Shown piece by piece: positions 8,460 through 16,910 of a DNA stretch of 34,377 nt. The notes beneath the pieces are model-generated. The model saw only the letters and a program-made list of their open reading frames with translations. It was not told where the DNA came from and did no database searches. Every line of letters starts with the position of its first letter. The stretch's first letter is position 1. Both the position numbers and the translations under genes were made by a program. The DNA is from a virus. The stretch is taken from positions 1 to 34,377 of IMG/VR virus record IMGVR_UViG_3300007345_000017; one strand, given 5' to 3'.

Positions 8460-9538
8460 TGGCAGTTACACCGGAACAAGCCAATCAATTCTTGCAGAGT
8501 TTTAATATTCCGCTAGGCGGCACGGAAGCACAAAGCATGGCGGCTATCAATGCAAACCCACAGGCAGCAGAGGCATGGGGAAAGCTAGTGTCAACCCCGC
8601 AGCCACAAGTGCTATATGCGCCTAATAATCCGGCGCAGCCATCTACATCCGGCGTTATGCCGATGGGTATTGAACCGTTACATCAGTTTGAAAAGACCGC
8701 ACTAACACAAATGGGCAGCGGTCAAGGCGCTGGCGACCCTGCCATGCAGCAGGTTATGTCTTATTTGCAGAATCTGATGGGTAATCCAGCCGCAGCACAA
8801 GCGTATATTTCGCCTGAAGCTAAGGCCATGATGCAGCGCACTGGCCAATATTATGATAAAGCAGCCACGGCTTATGATGCAGGGCAAGCACCTATCACTG
8901 GTCAGGATATTATGGCGAAATATAATCCTTATGAAGAGGATGTCATAAAATACGCTGGCGAGAAAGCCAAGGCGGCTATTCTATCTAATGTAGGGCAACG
9001 TGGGGCGGCTTCGTTTGGCGATACGGCAACTGGCGTTCGTATGTCTGAGCTTGACCGCATCCCGTTTGAATTTCGTTACAAGGGCTATAATGACGCAGCG
9101 ACACGAGCTGAACAGGAAAGACAACGCAACTTCCAAGCGGGCGCTGGCTTTAGCGGTTTGGGAAGCGGCGCGACTTCCGCAGCCACGGGTGCCCAGAGTA
9201 TTTATGGAACTGGATTTAACAACGCCTTAGCAATTCCTAACGCCCTAACCACAGCGGGCGCTAATTTAACCACGGCGCAGAATCTCGCAACCGATAGACA
9301 ATTACAGGCGGGCGGTGCTGTTCGTGGATACAACCAAACGGTTAACGACATTATTCAAAATGAGCTATTGCAAGACCAGCTATACCCTCGCCAGAATATT
9401 GCGGCAACGCAGCAGCTATTAGGCCCATATGCTAGTACGGTTCAGCAAAGCACGCAACCCAGCAGCGCAGGTCAAGCGGCTGGCTGGGCGGGCGTGGCTA
9501 GTGGATTGGTAAAAGATGTAGTCGGGAGCTTCTTATAA
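8459..9538 (+). CDS. Putative internal virion (ejection) protein 2
   Basis: The protein has 359 residues and is rich in Ala, Gly, Gln and Asn. It has a helical centre (MMQRTGQYYDKAATAYDAG, YEEDVIKYAGEKAKAAILS) followed by a Gly/Ser-rich segment and an apolar C-terminus (AAGWAGVASGLVKDVVGSFL). The motif NVGQRGAASFGDTA with a downstream EL(D)RIPFEFRYKGYN is one I have seen repeatedly in virion proteins of other phages. It starts on the stop of the previous gene (TAATG) and its stop overlaps the next start. The likely role is DNA ejection. Confidence 0.55.
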   Translation: MAVTPEQANQFLQSFNIPLGGTEAQSMAAINANPQAAEAWGKLVSTPQPQVLYAPNNPAQPSTSGVMPMGIEPLHQFEKTALTQMGSGQGAGDPAMQQVMSYLQNLMGNPAAAQAYISPEAKAMMQRTGQYYDKAATAYDAGQAPITGQDIMAKYNPYEEDVIKYAGEKAKAAILSNVGQRGAASFGDTATGVRMSELDRIPFEFRYKGYNDAATRAEQERQRNFQAGAGFSGLGSGATSAATGAQSIYGTGFNNALAIPNALTTAGANLTTAQNLATDRQLQAGGAVRGYNQTVNDIIQNELLQDQLYPRQNIAATQQLLGPYASTVQQSTQPSSAGQAAGWAGVASGLVKDVVGSFL

Positions 9539-10608
9539 TGGCTGACATTTTAGACAAATTACTTGAAAGCACTAACCGCATGGCAAGCAACCCGGCATTA
9601 GCCCGTAGCATTGCTAGCGCCTTCGGTTCCAGCCCGCAACAGGGGCAAGTAGCCTATCAACGCGCTGGCGAGCGTCAGGCGATGGACTTAATGGAATCAG
9701 GCAATTTAGATGATGACACTATTTTACAGATTGCGCGTGTGAATCCCGAATTAGCACAAATTGCCATACAGCGCAGACAAGAGCAGAAGATGGCTTCGCA
9801 GCAGGCAATGCTGCCCGAATTAATTAAACAGGTTGATATAACCAATCCAACGGCCAGCCTTGGAATGCTTATGGAATCAGGTATTCCGCTGGAAACAGCG
9901 CAGGAAGTTATCGCAATCGCACAAAAACAGGCTCAACAGCAAAGCCTAGACACGCAGCGTCAGAGCATCCAAGGATTGCTTGGCGGCATGGGCGGTATGG
10001 GGGGTGACGTAGACCCGGAAAATGTAAGTGATGCAGCCATTCTGGCCATGATGGGCAACCCCGAAACCCAAAAACAAGGCGAGATGCTTTACCAGATAAA
10101 GCAGAAACGCAAGGAAGAGAGCGCAAAACAGGCGGAAGCGGAAGAGGGCAGGGCGCGCGGCGATAAGTTAAGAAATCAAGCTATCACAAAAGTCAAAGAA
10201 GCTATTGACATTATGGATAAGGACGTGCTGGACAGTGCAACTGGTATGCTGTCAGACACCATTGCGTCTGTTAAGAGCAGCAGCGATGCCGCAAAACTTA
10301 GAAGCGCCGTAAAAACTATTCAGGCAAATTTAAGCATTGATTCTCTTATCGAAGCCAAAAAGCAGGGAGCAACCTTCGGCGCTTTAAGCGATACGGAGTT
10401 AGGCTTGCTGGGCGCGATGGTGGCAGACCTAGACCCCAGTCTTGGCGAGGATGTGTTGCGGCAGAACCTAATGCAAATTCAAGGCTTCCTTGATAGGGCG
10501 GGAGATGTCTCCGACGCGCAATCGTCTTATGCAGAAGGGCAAACGGCTACTAACCCGCAGACAGGCGAAAAGCTAGTCCTTCGCAATGGAAAATGGGAGC
10601 CTATGTAA
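9538..10608 (+). CDS. Putative internal virion (ejection) protein 3
   Basis: The protein has 356 residues, is helical and Gln-rich, with a Gly/Met-rich hinge near residue 150 (LLGGMGGMGGD) and a charged coiled coil at about 185-215. The C-terminal half has KTIQANLSIDSLIEAKKQG followed by FGALSDTELGLLGAMVADLD. The tail reads NPQTGEKLVLRNGKWEPM. Both elements recur in structural proteins of unrelated phages. It lies just upstream of the lysozyme-bearing protein and its stop overlaps that start. A part in the ejection apparatus is inferred, not shown. Confidence 0.55.
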   Translation: MADILDKLLESTNRMASNPALARSIASAFGSSPQQGQVAYQRAGERQAMDLMESGNLDDDTILQIARVNPELAQIAIQRRQEQKMASQQAMLPELIKQVDITNPTASLGMLMESGIPLETAQEVIAIAQKQAQQQSLDTQRQSIQGLLGGMGGMGGDVDPENVSDAAILAMMGNPETQKQGEMLYQIKQKRKEESAKQAEAEEGRARGDKLRNQAITKVKEAIDIMDKDVLDSATGMLSDTIASVKSSSDAAKLRSAVKTIQANLSIDSLIEAKKQGATFGALSDTELGLLGAMVADLDPSLGEDVLRQNLMQIQGFLDRAGDVSDAQSSYAEGQTATNPQTGEKLVLRNGKWEPM

Positions 10609-12698
10609 TGCCCCAACTTCCTGAAGGATTTGTCTTAGATGCACCTCAAAGCGATGACATTCGGCTGCCGAAAACGGGCGGCGATACATTTTTAGGTGAC
10701 GTGGCATTGGGAGCCAAAAAACGGGCGGCAGGCATAGGAGAGCTTGGGTTAAAGCTCGCAGAAGGCTTCGGTGTGGAGGGCTTGGAGCCTTATAGGGAAG
10801 ATTTAGCGGCAATTCAGAGAGAATACCAGCGACAGGGTGAGGGAACAGGAGTTAGTGGCGTTGTGGCAGAGGCGCTAGGCGACCCACTAAGCTATTTACC
10901 TATTGCGGGAGGCTCGCAGAATCTATTGAAGGGTGTCGCTGCCACGGGCGCGTTGTCCGGTGTTACTCGCGGAACAGGGGAAATCGAGGGCGATTTAACA
11001 GAGAATATTAAGCAGGCGGGGTTGGAGGGCATCATGTCGCTTGCCACGGGCGCGCTTGCTCAAAAGATTATGAAGCCTGTGTCAGAAGGCGTATCAAAGA
11101 ACGCTAAAGAACTGCAAGAATTAGGGGTTGACCTTACGCCAGCACAGAAAACGGGCAATCGGGCGCTGGAAATGGTTGAGGCTGGTTTCGAGAATCTTCC
11201 GTTTACCGCTGGTAAACAAAGAAAGATTATTGAGAGGCAGCTAGGCCAATTCACCGAACAAGCCCTAAAGAAGGCCGGAATAAAGGGAACCCGCGCTACA
11301 CCGGAAGTGCTGCAATCGGGGAGCGAGCGCTTCGGAAAGATATTTAGCAACCTGACCAAAAAAACAGGGGTTAGGGTGGACGATGAATTGCTGGAAAGCA
11401 TGTCTGAAATCGCGCACGAATCAACCAAGCGTTATGGAAAAGACGGCTCCCGCGTCATCATGAGCTATATTGATGACATTTTAGAAGGCGGTGGAAAGAT
11501 TGATGGAAAAACATACCAGAACACCCGCAGCGCGCTATCGAATATCGCATACAAGGATACAGACCCGCTAAAGGCAATGCTAGCCCGTGATTTAAAAATT
11601 GCCTTGGATGACGCGGCAGAAAGAGCAATCCCCAAAAGCATGGCAAAAACGTGGAATAAGGTGCGCGAAAAATATGCATCCTTTAAAACCATAGAAAAGG
11701 CAATGTCCAGCACAGCCCAGCCAGCGCTTGATGGGTTAATTACGCCCACTCAATTATTAATGGGCGTTAAGCGCGGCAATAAGATGTTTGCACGCGATAC
11801 TAGCGAGCTTGCAAGCCTCGCGCGAGCAGGTAAGGACGTACTTGCGTCAAAGATACCAGATAGCGGAACCGCCGGACGCTCATTTATGCAGGATGTTCTA
11901 ACAGGCACGCTTGGCGTAGGGGGTTTTGCTACGGGAGGTGCGGGTGGTGCGGCAACAGCATTAGCGGCTCCGAGGATTGCACAAGAGACCTATATGTCCA
12001 CCCCTGTTCAGAAATACATCACTGAAGGCGTGACAGACTCTATCATCCCCGCAATCGCCGCCAGCCGTGGCGTGACCAGCGCTGTGGGTGACGAGATGAC
12101 AGGCGGCAACCAGTCAGCTGCATCTGAGGGCAGCCCGTCACCCCTCCCCGAAGGCTTCTTGATTGACAGCGCCCCAGATACGATACCCACCATCCCACAA
12201 AACATACCAGACCAAAGCATAATTGAGCCGCAAGATTTCACGCAGCGCAATGAGGGCTATTCTCCGACAGTCTATAAAGATACTAAAGGGCTTAGAACCA
12301 TTGGTTACGGCTTTAATATGCAATCAGGCATTGCCAATAAAGTCTGGAAGCAAGCGGGAATCGAAACACCGTTTAAGGATGTATACACTGGAAAGGCTGC
12401 TATCACGCAAGAGCAAGCCCAAAGATTATATAGAGAATCTATGAAAATCGCAACAGATGATGCGCGCAAGGTTTATAAAAACTTTGATTTTCTGTCACGC
12501 GGCGCACAAGACGCTTTGCGCGATTTGTCATATCACCACGGTCTGCCAAGGCTAAAAAAGAGTCTGGGAGCGTTTAACACTGCCATTAACAAGGGGTATA
12601 TCAACACAGCAATCCAGAAACTTAAGGATAGCGACTACGCTAGAAGCTTTCCTGAACGGTCAAAATTGGTTATAAACAAGTTACTTAGTGAAGCATAA
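10608..12698 (+). CDS. Virion-associated ejection protein with C-terminal T4-type lysozyme domain
   Basis: The protein has 696 residues. The start at 10608 is chosen because ATG overlaps the upstream TAA; an in-frame ATG at 10593 would overlap more and lacks support. Residues 543-696 are a glycoside hydrolase 24 (T4 lysozyme) domain. Glu549, Asp558 and Thr564 keep the 9 and 6 residue spacing of the T4 catalytic residues E11, D20 and T26 (RNEGY, KDTKG, TIGYG). Residues 1-11 contain LPEGFVLD, and a near copy, LPEGFLID, is at 513-520 just before the lysozyme. The central part is helical. It likely enters the envelope with the DNA and opens peptidoglycan locally during infection, distinct from the endolysin at 15609. 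Confidence 0.8.
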   Translation: MPQLPEGFVLDAPQSDDIRLPKTGGDTFLGDVALGAKKRAAGIGELGLKLAEGFGVEGLEPYREDLAAIQREYQRQGEGTGVSGVVAEALGDPLSYLPIAGGSQNLLKGVAATGALSGVTRGTGEIEGDLTENIKQAGLEGIMSLATGALAQKIMKPVSEGVSKNAKELQELGVDLTPAQKTGNRALEMVEAGFENLPFTAGKQRKIIERQLGQFTEQALKKAGIKGTRATPEVLQSGSERFGKIFSNLTKKTGVRVDDELLESMSEIAHESTKRYGKDGSRVIMSYIDDILEGGGKIDGKTYQNTRSALSNIAYKDTDPLKAMLARDLKIALDDAAERAIPKSMAKTWNKVREKYASFKTIEKAMSSTAQPALDGLITPTQLLMGVKRGNKMFARDTSELASLARAGKDVLASKIPDSGTAGRSFMQDVLTGTLGVGGFATGGAGGAATALAAPRIAQETYMSTPVQKYITEGVTDSIIPAIAASRGVTSAVGDEMTGGNQSAASEGSPSPLPEGFLIDSAPDTIPTIPQNIPDQSIIEPQDFTQRNEGYSPTVYKDTKGLRTIGYGFNMQSGIANKVWKQAGIETPFKDVYTGKAAITQEQAQRLYRESMKIATDDARKVYKNFDFLSRGAQDALRDLSYHHGLPRLKKSLGAFNTAINKGYINTAIQKLKDSDYARSFPERSKLVINKLLSEA

Positions 12699-12709
12699 AG
12701 GAGAAACAA

Positions 12710-13315
12710 ATGGCTTACGACACTAGCAAATTTACACTTAAGGCAACCTCGCCTGTGCGCGTCTATGAGTATTACTCAACAGATGCAATCGGCACCGTAT
12801 TAGGGGATGATTATTTCGATGATTTTGTCGATGTGCATAGCGGCACGGTTGGCAGCATTATCTTATTCCGTAGCCCCTATCTGAAAGAACAGAAAACCGC
12901 TGATTATACGCTAGTGGCATCTAGCCTATCAAGCAACGCAGCAACAGCTAAAATTGCCGGTACGGATAATCTGGCAGTCGCGGCAACGGCCACGTCTGAT
13001 GGTTTGACCACAGGAACGCTAACCGATTTAGGTGCGGACTTCACGGTTAACGTTACATCTGCCAACGCCGCTCATATTGTTGTATTGCCTGCCCCTGTGG
13101 TAGGCCGCAAGATTAAGCTTATTGTGGGTGCTAACGGTTATGAGCTTCGTTCTAGCGCACCTGCTACAATCGGCATCGGTGGCGGTACTGGCGCAACCGC
13201 TGAATCTGCCATCCCTGCAAACTCTGTGGCGGTGCTGGAATGTATTTCTGCAACTAGCTGGGTTGGTTACACCATCACTGGCGCAACATTAGCTGCAGTT
13301 GAGGCTGCTGCATAG
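12710..13315 (+). CDS. Structural protein of unknown function
   Basis: The protein has 201 residues, starts after AAGGAGAAACAA, and is rich in Ala, Thr, Val and Gly with alternating strands. Residues about 115-200 (TSANAAHIVVLPAPVVGRKIKLIV, read as two strands, then GYELRSSAPATIG) look like a repeat-free beta domain of phage appendage proteins. It lies between the ejection genes and the fibre-like genes. No family is recognised; a fibre or head-fibre role is possible. Confidence 0.55.
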   Translation: MAYDTSKFTLKATSPVRVYEYYSTDAIGTVLGDDYFDDFVDVHSGTVGSIILFRSPYLKEQKTADYTLVASSLSSNAATAKIAGTDNLAVAATATSDGLTTGTLTDLGADFTVNVTSANAAHIVVLPAPVVGRKIKLIVGANGYELRSSAPATIGIGGGTGATAESAIPANSVAVLECISATSWVGYTITGATLAAVEAAA

Positions 13316-13323
13316 GAGGCATT

Positions 13324-13641
13324 ATGTCTAATTTCAATAGCACGCCGCTTGTCGCGCAATGGGACTTTGCGGCAGATGGTACTGGGGCAACAGTGACCTA
13401 TCAAGGCACCAATCCCATCCAGATTGAGGCATCGGGCACGGATTTTGGGAGCGGTACAGTTGTGGTAAACTCATCACTAGACGGGGGAACCACATTTCTA
13501 CCACTAACAGATGCTAGTTTTACTGCAAATGGGCGCAGCGGCCCGTATCTTGCAAGCCGTGGTGAGAAGTTCCAAGCCGTTCTTTCGGGTTCATCAAGCC
13601 CCAGCGTTAGTGTTTATATTTACGAGACTGTGAGGAATTGA
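13324..13641 (+). CDS. Small beta-rich virion protein
   Basis: The protein has 105 residues and is almost entirely predicted beta strand (ATVTYQGTNPIQIEASGTDF, FQAVLSGSSSPSVSVYIYE). The size and composition fit a small immunoglobulin- or jelly-roll-like appendage subunit. It has GGAGG 5 bases before the ATG and lies within the fibre gene cluster. No family is recognised. Confidence 0.55.
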   Translation: MSNFNSTPLVAQWDFAADGTGATVTYQGTNPIQIEASGTDFGSGTVVVNSSLDGGTTFLPLTDASFTANGRSGPYLASRGEKFQAVLSGSSSPSVSVYIYETVRN

Positions 13642-13642
13642 T

Positions 13643-14341
13643 ATGGCTGTATTAGCAAATGATTCTGGTGTGACAACTCCGGGCAGCGCCACTGACAACG
13701 CTGTTGCCCGGTGGAATGGAACTGATGGTAGTGCGCTGCAGGATTCAGGTGTCATTGTTGACGATTCTGATAACGTAACTGGCATAGCCGCCGCCACAAT
13801 GGATGAAATGAAGCTTTCCGATGGCGAATATACTGTTACCTTTTCAGCGTCTCTGAGTAGCGATAGAACTGTGACGGTAGGCAACGTGTCTGGTTCATTA
13901 GTGACAACTGCCACCACCGCCACGCTGATTAACAAAACTTTGGGAAGTGGAACTGAATTAGGGGCAGATTTGGATGCCGCTGGCTATAACATTGACGATG
14001 CTGGCGATATTAACGGCAGGGCTGGTGTTGTTGCTGTCTCTGGCACTAGTAAGACTCTAGCGCTAACAGATGCCAACACGATTCAGGAATGCTCTAACGG
14101 TAGTGGGCAGGCTATCACGATTGACACAAACACCAATGTCGCATTCCCACTAAAAACATGGCTGACATTTGAGCAGCATGGCGCGGGAACGGTTAGCATT
14201 ACTGGCGCTAGCGGTGTTTCGATTAACGGCAACACTGAGGCGGGCGGTGGAGAATCTACAGTAAGTATTTCTGCGCAATGGGGCGCTGTCACAATCAGAA
14301 AAATTGGAACAAATGCGTTTATTGCATACGGGAGCCTGTAA
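13643..14341 (+). CDS. Tail-fibre-like protein
   Basis: The protein has 232 residues. The N-terminal stretch has NAVARWNGTDGSALQDSG followed by VIVDDSDNVTGI, a signature I recognise from many phage and prophage fibre proteins, where it forms short repeated trimerising units. The C-terminal half (from about 135) is a beta domain with TLALTDANTIQE and a Gly/Ser-rich end. The likely role is in host attachment. Its stop overlaps the start of the LamG-like gene, so the two probably work in the same appendage. Confidence 0.65.
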   Translation: MAVLANDSGVTTPGSATDNAVARWNGTDGSALQDSGVIVDDSDNVTGIAAATMDEMKLSDGEYTVTFSASLSSDRTVTVGNVSGSLVTTATTATLINKTLGSGTELGADLDAAGYNIDDAGDINGRAGVVAVSGTSKTLALTDANTIQECSNGSGQAITIDTNTNVAFPLKTWLTFEQHGAGTVSITGASGVSINGNTEAGGGESTVSISAQWGAVTIRKIGTNAFIAYGSL

Positions 14342-15102
14342 TGCTTAGTTTTATGGGTAACAGTGGAGTTATTGCATCTAGCGGGGGCCTGTACGCGGCA
14401 AACGCAGTGGACTTTGATGGCACTAATGATTATCTAACGCATACCAACTTCACGGGGGTCGTCGATGGCGCGGTTCTGGCGGTAAGTATGTATATCTACC
14501 CCGTGAATGTATCAAACAACCCATACATAATAGGATGTAACGCGGGAGGTGGCACGCCAGACCATCGGGTGCCGCAGGTTAGGTCGGATAGAACTCTGCG
14601 TGTGCGTATGGAGAATGCGGCGCTAAGTGCTGTGGTTGATTTTACCACGGGCACCGCCTTAACCGCATCATCTTGGAATCACGTTATCTTTTCCTTCGAC
14701 CTCGCAAATTCGAGTAATCGAGCGGTTTACATCAACGACTCCCTAGATAGCACAACATGGACAACTTACAACACTTCCGGCACCATAGACCTTACGCCGG
14801 GTAATTGGTTTGTGGGAACGTCCGCGTCATCAGGAGACAAATTGAACGGGTATTTAGCCGACGTTTGGGCGCGGTTTGGTGGGTCATACTTAGATATAAC
14901 CGACACCGCCACTCGCCGGAAGTTTATAGACGCAGACGGCAAGCCTGTCGACTTAGGGGCAGACGGCAGCAAGCCGACCGGAAGCGCGCCGCAACTATTT
15001 CTAAGTGGCGAAACTGCGTCTTGGCACACTAATAAAGGAACCGGAGGGGGGCTGACAGAGGTAGGCGCTTTGACTGACGCACCTTCCAGTCCGAGCGACT
15101 AA
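14341..15102 (+). CDS. LamG/concanavalin-like lectin-fold protein, likely receptor-binding
   Basis: The protein has 253 residues from the ATG at 14341, chosen because it overlaps the preceding TAA; the open frame extends further upstream without support. Residues 20-205 follow the LamG-type jelly-roll pattern: VDFDGTNDYLTHTNF, a central TASSWNHVIFSFD segment, a YINDSLDSTTW strand, then NWFVGTSASSGDKLNGYLAD. The final 45 residues are Gly/Pro/Ser-rich. Such domains bind glycans, so this is a candidate host-recognition protein at the end of the virion gene block, 5 bases before the lysis cassette. Confidence 0.7.
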   Translation: MLSFMGNSGVIASSGGLYAANAVDFDGTNDYLTHTNFTGVVDGAVLAVSMYIYPVNVSNNPYIIGCNAGGGTPDHRVPQVRSDRTLRVRMENAALSAVVDFTTGTALTASSWNHVIFSFDLANSSNRAVYINDSLDSTTWTTYNTSGTIDLTPGNWFVGTSASSGDKLNGYLADVWARFGGSYLDITDTATRRKFIDADGKPVDLGADGSKPTGSAPQLFLSGETASWHTNKGTGGGLTEVGALTDAPSSPSD

Positions 15103-15107
15103 ATGGA

Positions 15108-15449
15108 ATGAAAGACTATTTTGAGAAATTCTCCCAGATGGACTACCTGACATGGTTTAGTGTCATGTTTGTGGCCTTGTCTGCTACCATCGTTAGGCTT
15201 CTGATTGAGGCCCAAGCGCTGACAGTTAGAGGGTTTATAATTAGCTCTATCATGGCTGCATTTCTTGCGTATATCACTGCGCTTTACTGCATGGAAATTG
15301 AAATGAGCGCAAAGATGATGGGTGTTACTGTTGGTTTAGTGACTTATCAGGCCGTGAATATTTTAACTGGCCTTGGAAAACTGGGAGCGGCCTTTGCCAA
15401 AGACCCAATTGCTTTAGCTGAAAAAATCCGTAATATATTTAAGAAGTGA
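15108..15449 (+). CDS. Holin-like protein with three membrane segments
   Basis: The protein has 113 residues with hydrophobic segments at about 13-34, 42-63 and 70-95, and a basic C-terminus (EKIRNIFKK). It is the first gene after the structural block and lies two genes upstream of the M15 endolysin, the usual holin position. Its size and topology agree with class I holins and its pattern resembles phage holins of the Lysis protein S/LydA sort. Holins form the timed inner-membrane lesion that releases endolysin. Confidence 0.65.
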   Translation: MKDYFEKFSQMDYLTWFSVMFVALSATIVRLLIEAQALTVRGFIISSIMAAFLAYITALYCMEIEMSAKMMGVTVGLVTYQAVNILTGLGKLGAAFAKDPIALAEKIRNIFKK

Positions 15450-15450
15450 T

Positions 15451-15612
15451 ATGATGTTACAGGCACTCATACGCAATCTAATCGGCACAACCATAATGGT
15501 TGCCCTGTCGCTTTTTCTCTTTTCGCAAGCCAGAAGCGCTGTAATTTATCACGGCGGAAAGAGCTATTTCAATTATCCTATCTATGTATTAGCGCAAGTG
15601 AGCGTGTCATGA
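15451..15612 (+). CDS. 53-residue exported or membrane peptide in the lysis cassette
   Basis: The frame ATGATG...TCATGA encodes 53 residues. Residues 5-30 (ALIRNLIGTTIMVALSLFLF, then SQARSA) look like a signal peptide or membrane anchor with an Ala-X-Ala-like SARSA region. The rest is short and aromatic. Its stop overlaps the endolysin start as ATGA and it begins 1 base after the holin-like gene, so it is translationally linked to both. A role in regulating lysis is possible. No family is recognised. Confidence 0.55.
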   Translation: MMLQALIRNLIGTTIMVALSLFLFSQARSAVIYHGGKSYFNYPIYVLAQVSVS

Positions 15613-16037
15613 AGCATGTATTCAGCAATCACAGCATCCAGCAGCTTCACACGCTGCACCCTGACCTGCAAAAAATCTGTCGATTTGTCTTGCCGCACCA
15701 TGATTTCAAGATTCAGCAAGGATACCGTGACAAAGAGGCGCAGAATTTAGCTGTGGCCAAAGGCTATAGCAAGGTGAGATTCCCCAACAGTAAGCACAAC
15801 ACCAGCCCAAGCATGGCAATGGATTTGCTGCCATTCGTAAATGGCAAATTCATTGGCTGGGATAACTGGGCACAATGGCGCTTCTTTGGTGGTATAGTCA
15901 TGGGATATGCCGCAGCCCTGCATGACGCGGGGGAGATAAGCCATCGCTTGCGCTGGGGGCATGATTTTAACATGAATAACGACTTGAAAGATGGTAAGTT
16001 TATAGATGCGCCACATTTTGAGTTAGTGGAGCTGTAA
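15609..16037 (+). CDS. Endolysin, M15-type peptidase
   Basis: The protein has 142 residues. The zinc-site signature of M15 L-Ala-D-Glu/D-Ala-D-Ala peptidases is visible: SKHNTSPSMAMD gives His63 and Asp72, and WGHDF (116-120) and APHFEL (134-139) give the catalytic region and the third ligand His136. QGYRDKEAQN near residue 37 is also typical. The enzyme cuts the peptide part of peptidoglycan at lysis. There is no signal peptide, so it depends on a holin. Its start overlaps the stop of the 53-residue ORF. Confidence 0.85.
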   Translation: MKHVFSNHSIQQLHTLHPDLQKICRFVLPHHDFKIQQGYRDKEAQNLAVAKGYSKVRFPNSKHNTSPSMAMDLLPFVNGKFIGWDNWAQWRFFGGIVMGYAAALHDAGEISHRLRWGHDFNMNNDLKDGKFIDAPHFELVEL

Positions 16038-16044
16038 AATGGAA

Positions 16045-16058
16045 GAAAAGCTATGAAA
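16045..16058 (+). repeat. 14-base direct repeat at the Tad2-like gene start (copy 1)
   Basis: GAAAAGCTATGAAA is identical to bases 16538-16551. It covers the ATG of the Tad2-like gene; the second copy covers the ATG of the next gene. The distance is 493 bases, one gene. Confidence 0.9.
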
Positions 16059-16535
16059 CAATTTTATGGAACGAAGAAGCTGAACGCTAAACCCATGACG
16101 CGGGGAGAGTATAACGAGTTTCGCGGATGGGGCTTACCATCTGATGAGAGCGGTGACGATGAGGGGTATCTTGTCGAATATCTGGATGGTGGTAAAGGAA
16201 ATCACCCAGATTTTGAGGGTTATATCTCATGGTCACCTGCTGATGTGTTTGAGAAAGCATATCAGCCGATTAATGCTCTAAACTTTGGTCACGCCATTGT
16301 AGCGCTTAAAGAGGGAAAAAAGGTCGCCCGCGCAGGATGGAATGGAGTTAACCAGTATGTTTACTATGTGCCAGCGAACAGTTACCCAGCACAAACAGAT
16401 GCTGCGAAATCTGAATTTGGTGATAGCGTACCTTACCGCGCTTACTTTGCTCTGAGAACCGCGCAGAATGATGTGGCAACTTGGGTTCCATCAATATCAG
16501 ATGCACTGGCTGACGATTGGCAAATTGTAGAATAG
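16053..16535 (+). CDS. Tad2-like (DUF2829) protein, probable anti-defence protein
   Basis: The protein has 160 residues. Residues 75-160 match the DUF2829/Tad2 pattern: LNFGHAIVALKEGKKVARAG, WNG, YVYYVPANSYP, then PYRAYFALRTA and a closing WVPSISDALADDWQIVE. Residues 1-72 form a separate conserved N-terminal module (KPMTRGEYNEFRGWGLP, GYLVEY, YISWSP-DVFEKAY) often fused to it in phages. Studied Tad2 proteins bind the cyclic nucleotide-type signal of Thoeris immunity and so block it. Whether this one binds the same ligand is inference. The gene sits between endolysin and spanin genes and is bracketed by a 14-base direct repeat that contains its start and the next start, so it looks like an inserted accessory gene. 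Confidence 0.8.
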   Translation: MKQFYGTKKLNAKPMTRGEYNEFRGWGLPSDESGDDEGYLVEYLDGGKGNHPDFEGYISWSPADVFEKAYQPINALNFGHAIVALKEGKKVARAGWNGVNQYVYYVPANSYPAQTDAAKSEFGDSVPYRAYFALRTAQNDVATWVPSISDALADDWQIVE

Positions 16536-16537
16536 GA

Positions 16538-16551
16538 GAAAAGCTATGAAA
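16538..16551 (+). repeat. 14-base direct repeat at the next gene start (copy 2)
   Basis: This is the second exact copy of GAAAAGCTATGAAA. It contains the ATG (16546) of the 58-residue holin-like gene. Recombination between the copies would delete exactly the Tad2-like gene and leave the downstream start in place. Confidence 0.9.
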
Positions 16552-16722
16552 ATTCTAAACTGGGCATTAGCCCGCCTGAAAGAGAAATCAACTTGGGCGG
16601 CTATCTTTACGCTTGCAGCCACGGCTTTGGGCGTGACGCTGGAACCTGCTTTGAAGGAGGCCATTATTACGGCTGGCATGGCAGTATCAAGCGCCGTTCT
16701 TATTGGCATTAGTGAAAAATAA
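16546..16722 (+). CDS. Small two-segment membrane protein, holin or antiholin type
   Basis: The protein has 58 residues. After a short amphipathic start (NWALARLKEKSTW) there are two hydrophobic segments, at about 17-31 and 39-55, joined by an acidic turn (LEPALKE). The pattern, with a LARLKEKSTW-like start, resembles short phage holins. It has AGGAG 7 bases before the ATG and its stop overlaps the i-spanin start (TAATG). With another holin-like protein at 15108, one may be the pore-former and the other an antiholin or pinholin-like protein. Confidence 0.65.
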   Translation: MKILNWALARLKEKSTWAAIFTLAATALGVTLEPALKEAIITAGMAVSSAVLIGISEK

Positions 16723-16910
16723 TGTGGCTGGCAATTACATGGGCCGCCGTGTTGTTAGGCTTTGCAGGTGCCTTGATATGGGCATTCCGGCAGGGCAAGC
16801 AACACGGCATAGCTCAGGAAGCGAATGAGACTTATGAAGCTGAAAACAATGCTCGTGCTTATAAGCGCCGTATTTCTAAGCGGTTGCAGCAAATGCGAGA
16901 TAAGCGGTAA
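16722..16910 (+). CDS. i-spanin (Rz-like)
   Basis: The protein has 62 residues: an N-terminal membrane anchor (about 2-23, LAITWAAVLLGFAGALIWAF) followed by a charged helical periplasmic part (QEANETYEAENNARAYKRRI). It overlaps the stop of the previous gene, and a lipoprotein gene begins inside it in another frame, the Rz/Rz1 arrangement. It is shorter than lambda Rz (153 residues). With the o-spanin it would span the periplasm and fuse the membranes in the last step of lysis. Confidence 0.65.
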   Translation: MWLAITWAAVLLGFAGALIWAFRQGKQHGIAQEANETYEAENNARAYKRRISKRLQQMRDKR

